64,000 nucleotides of DNA from Acidobacteriota bacterium (GTDB taxonomy: Bacteria > Acidobacteriota > Terriglobia > Terriglobales > Acidobacteriaceae): contig JABCZI010000009.1 in assembly GCA_013289765.1 (NCBI GenBank), positions 181,009 to 245,008 on the forward strand, in the 5' to 3' direction. The notes below the pieces were generated by a model. The model saw nothing but the letters and a program-made list of their open reading frames with translations, made no database searches and was not told the origin of the DNA. How positions within the stretch are numbered: the first letter of the stretch is position 1; every line of letters starts with the position of its first letter. Positions 63,535 through 64,000 of this stretch are shown piece after piece. The translations under genes and the position numbers were made by a program.

Positions 63535-63831
63535 TCAACTGCCGCGAGATGCAAGCGCCAGCACTAGAACGAAGAAAATGAAGAATGCCCCGACTAAGCG
63601 TGGTACCCACCAAATCGAACTGTCATTTACATCGAGGCTGGGGTGTGCAGTCTTGGCCCATCCAAGAACACCCTCGGGGTACAAGAGTGCCCAAACACCG
63701 ACCGCACCAAAGCAGACAAGCAAGAGTGGGAACATCCATCTGTTGGGCGCAACGAAGTAGGCAAAGAATGTCAGCACGACCAGCGTGCGTACGGCCCAGT
63801 CGGTAAGCTTCACGTGCAATATGCGTCTCAT
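63535..63831 (-). CDS. small membrane protein
   Basis: The 98-residue protein (MRRILHVKLTDWAVRTLVVL) has hydrophobic helices near VVLTFFAYFVAPNRW, FPLLLVCFGAVGVWALL and LVGAFFIFFVLVLALA. No family recognised. The ATG at 63831 or the earlier one at 63852 is possible. It converges with the FG-GAP gene. Confidence 0.6.
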   Translation of the reverse strand: MRRILHVKLTDWAVRTLVVLTFFAYFVAPNRWMFPLLLVCFGAVGVWALLYPEGVLGWAKTAHPSLDVNDSSIWWVPRLVGAFFIFFVLVLALASRGS

Positions 63832-63965
63832 ACAGCGCAACCAGCGTAGCACGACCTGTTTGACTGGCGTAACCAGATGGGATGAGAAGGCCGGTCTCCG
63901 GACGGGATGCTGTACGCTCCCAAGTTATCGACGTGCTCAAGGCACAGATAAAAAGGAGACCGGCA

Positions 63966-64000
63966 ATGAAAAAGATTAGCACCGCGGCAGTGACGCAGAG
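63966..64000 (+). CDS. start of a gene cut by the right edge
   Basis: ATG at 63966 has AAGGAG nine bases before it, and reads MKKISTAAVTQ to the window edge. The strong ribosome-binding site supports a real start. Eleven codons are too few to name a family; a transposase or phage gene is possible but cannot be shown. Confidence 0.45.
   Translation, partial: MKKISTAAVTQ

Overview
This is a G+C-rich (about 58-60% by eye) chromosomal segment, most likely from an acidobacterium of the Terriglobia type. The evidence is the combination of a very large Oar-like TonB receptor, a CRTAC1/ASPIC-UnbV FG-GAP protein, HAF-type extracellular repeats, many TTG/GTG starts, a thin supply of T-rich terminators, and families of short palindromic repeats scattered through intergenic DNA and, in two places, inside core genes. 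The assignment is an inference from gene content. No rRNA, tRNA, CRISPR array or complete insertion sequence was found.

Region 1 (1-8.6 kb) is housekeeping: a leftward 2-oxoacid dehydrogenase block (lpdA, lipB, E1 alpha, E1 beta cut by the left edge) followed upstream by rpsA. E1 alpha and E1 beta are separated by an opposite-strand two-gene unit, a small winged-helix-like protein plus a dGTP triphosphohydrolase, with its own promoter. lipB carries a 144-base in-frame insertion made of palindromic repeats, and E1 alpha carries another palindrome in its N-terminal tail.

Region 2 (8.9-27.5 kb) holds cell-envelope and metabolic genes: PAP2 phosphatase, HIT hydrolase, ligA, a TPR lipid-exported protein, a diacylglycerol-kinase-like enzyme, several membrane proteins, an LpxH-like phosphoesterase overlapping a glycosyltransferase, two tandem beta-barrel proteins, a STAS protein, a LysR regulator divergent from leuA, leuB, an ALG5-like glycosyltransferase and an HD-GYP response regulator. 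leuA lacks the usual C-terminal regulatory domain. Copies of a GGACAGCC-type palindrome sit beside several of these genes.

Region 3 (27.6-35.2 kb) is mixed: conserved hypotheticals, an unrecognised overlapping gene pair (28.4-29.7 kb) with a HEPN-like second protein, an EamA transporter, a decayed aldo/keto reductase, a seven-repeat HAF protein and a LytS/LytTR-type two-component pair.

Region 4 (35.3-43.9 kb) looks like a LacI-controlled scavenging locus, all leftward: LacI regulator, nucleoside-hydrolase-family lipoprotein, 1180-residue TonB receptor, and an exported protein joining a glycosidase-like domain to an inactive formylglycine-enzyme-like domain. Near-identical TTGAAA-TTTCAA operators lie at the lacI and hydrolase promoters.

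Region 5 (44-54 kb) is a run of small catabolic or detoxifying enzymes (SnoaL-like, two crotonases, Tag glycosylase, two related alpha/beta hydrolases, DUF302, dienelactone hydrolase, SDR) with AraC and TetR regulators, and with palindromic repeats at many gene junctions. Region 6 (54-64 kb) contains START-like, LolA-like and MMPL export proteins, an AlkZ-like winged-helix protein, nicotinate phosphoribosyltransferase and the FG-GAP protein; a new gene begins at the right edge.
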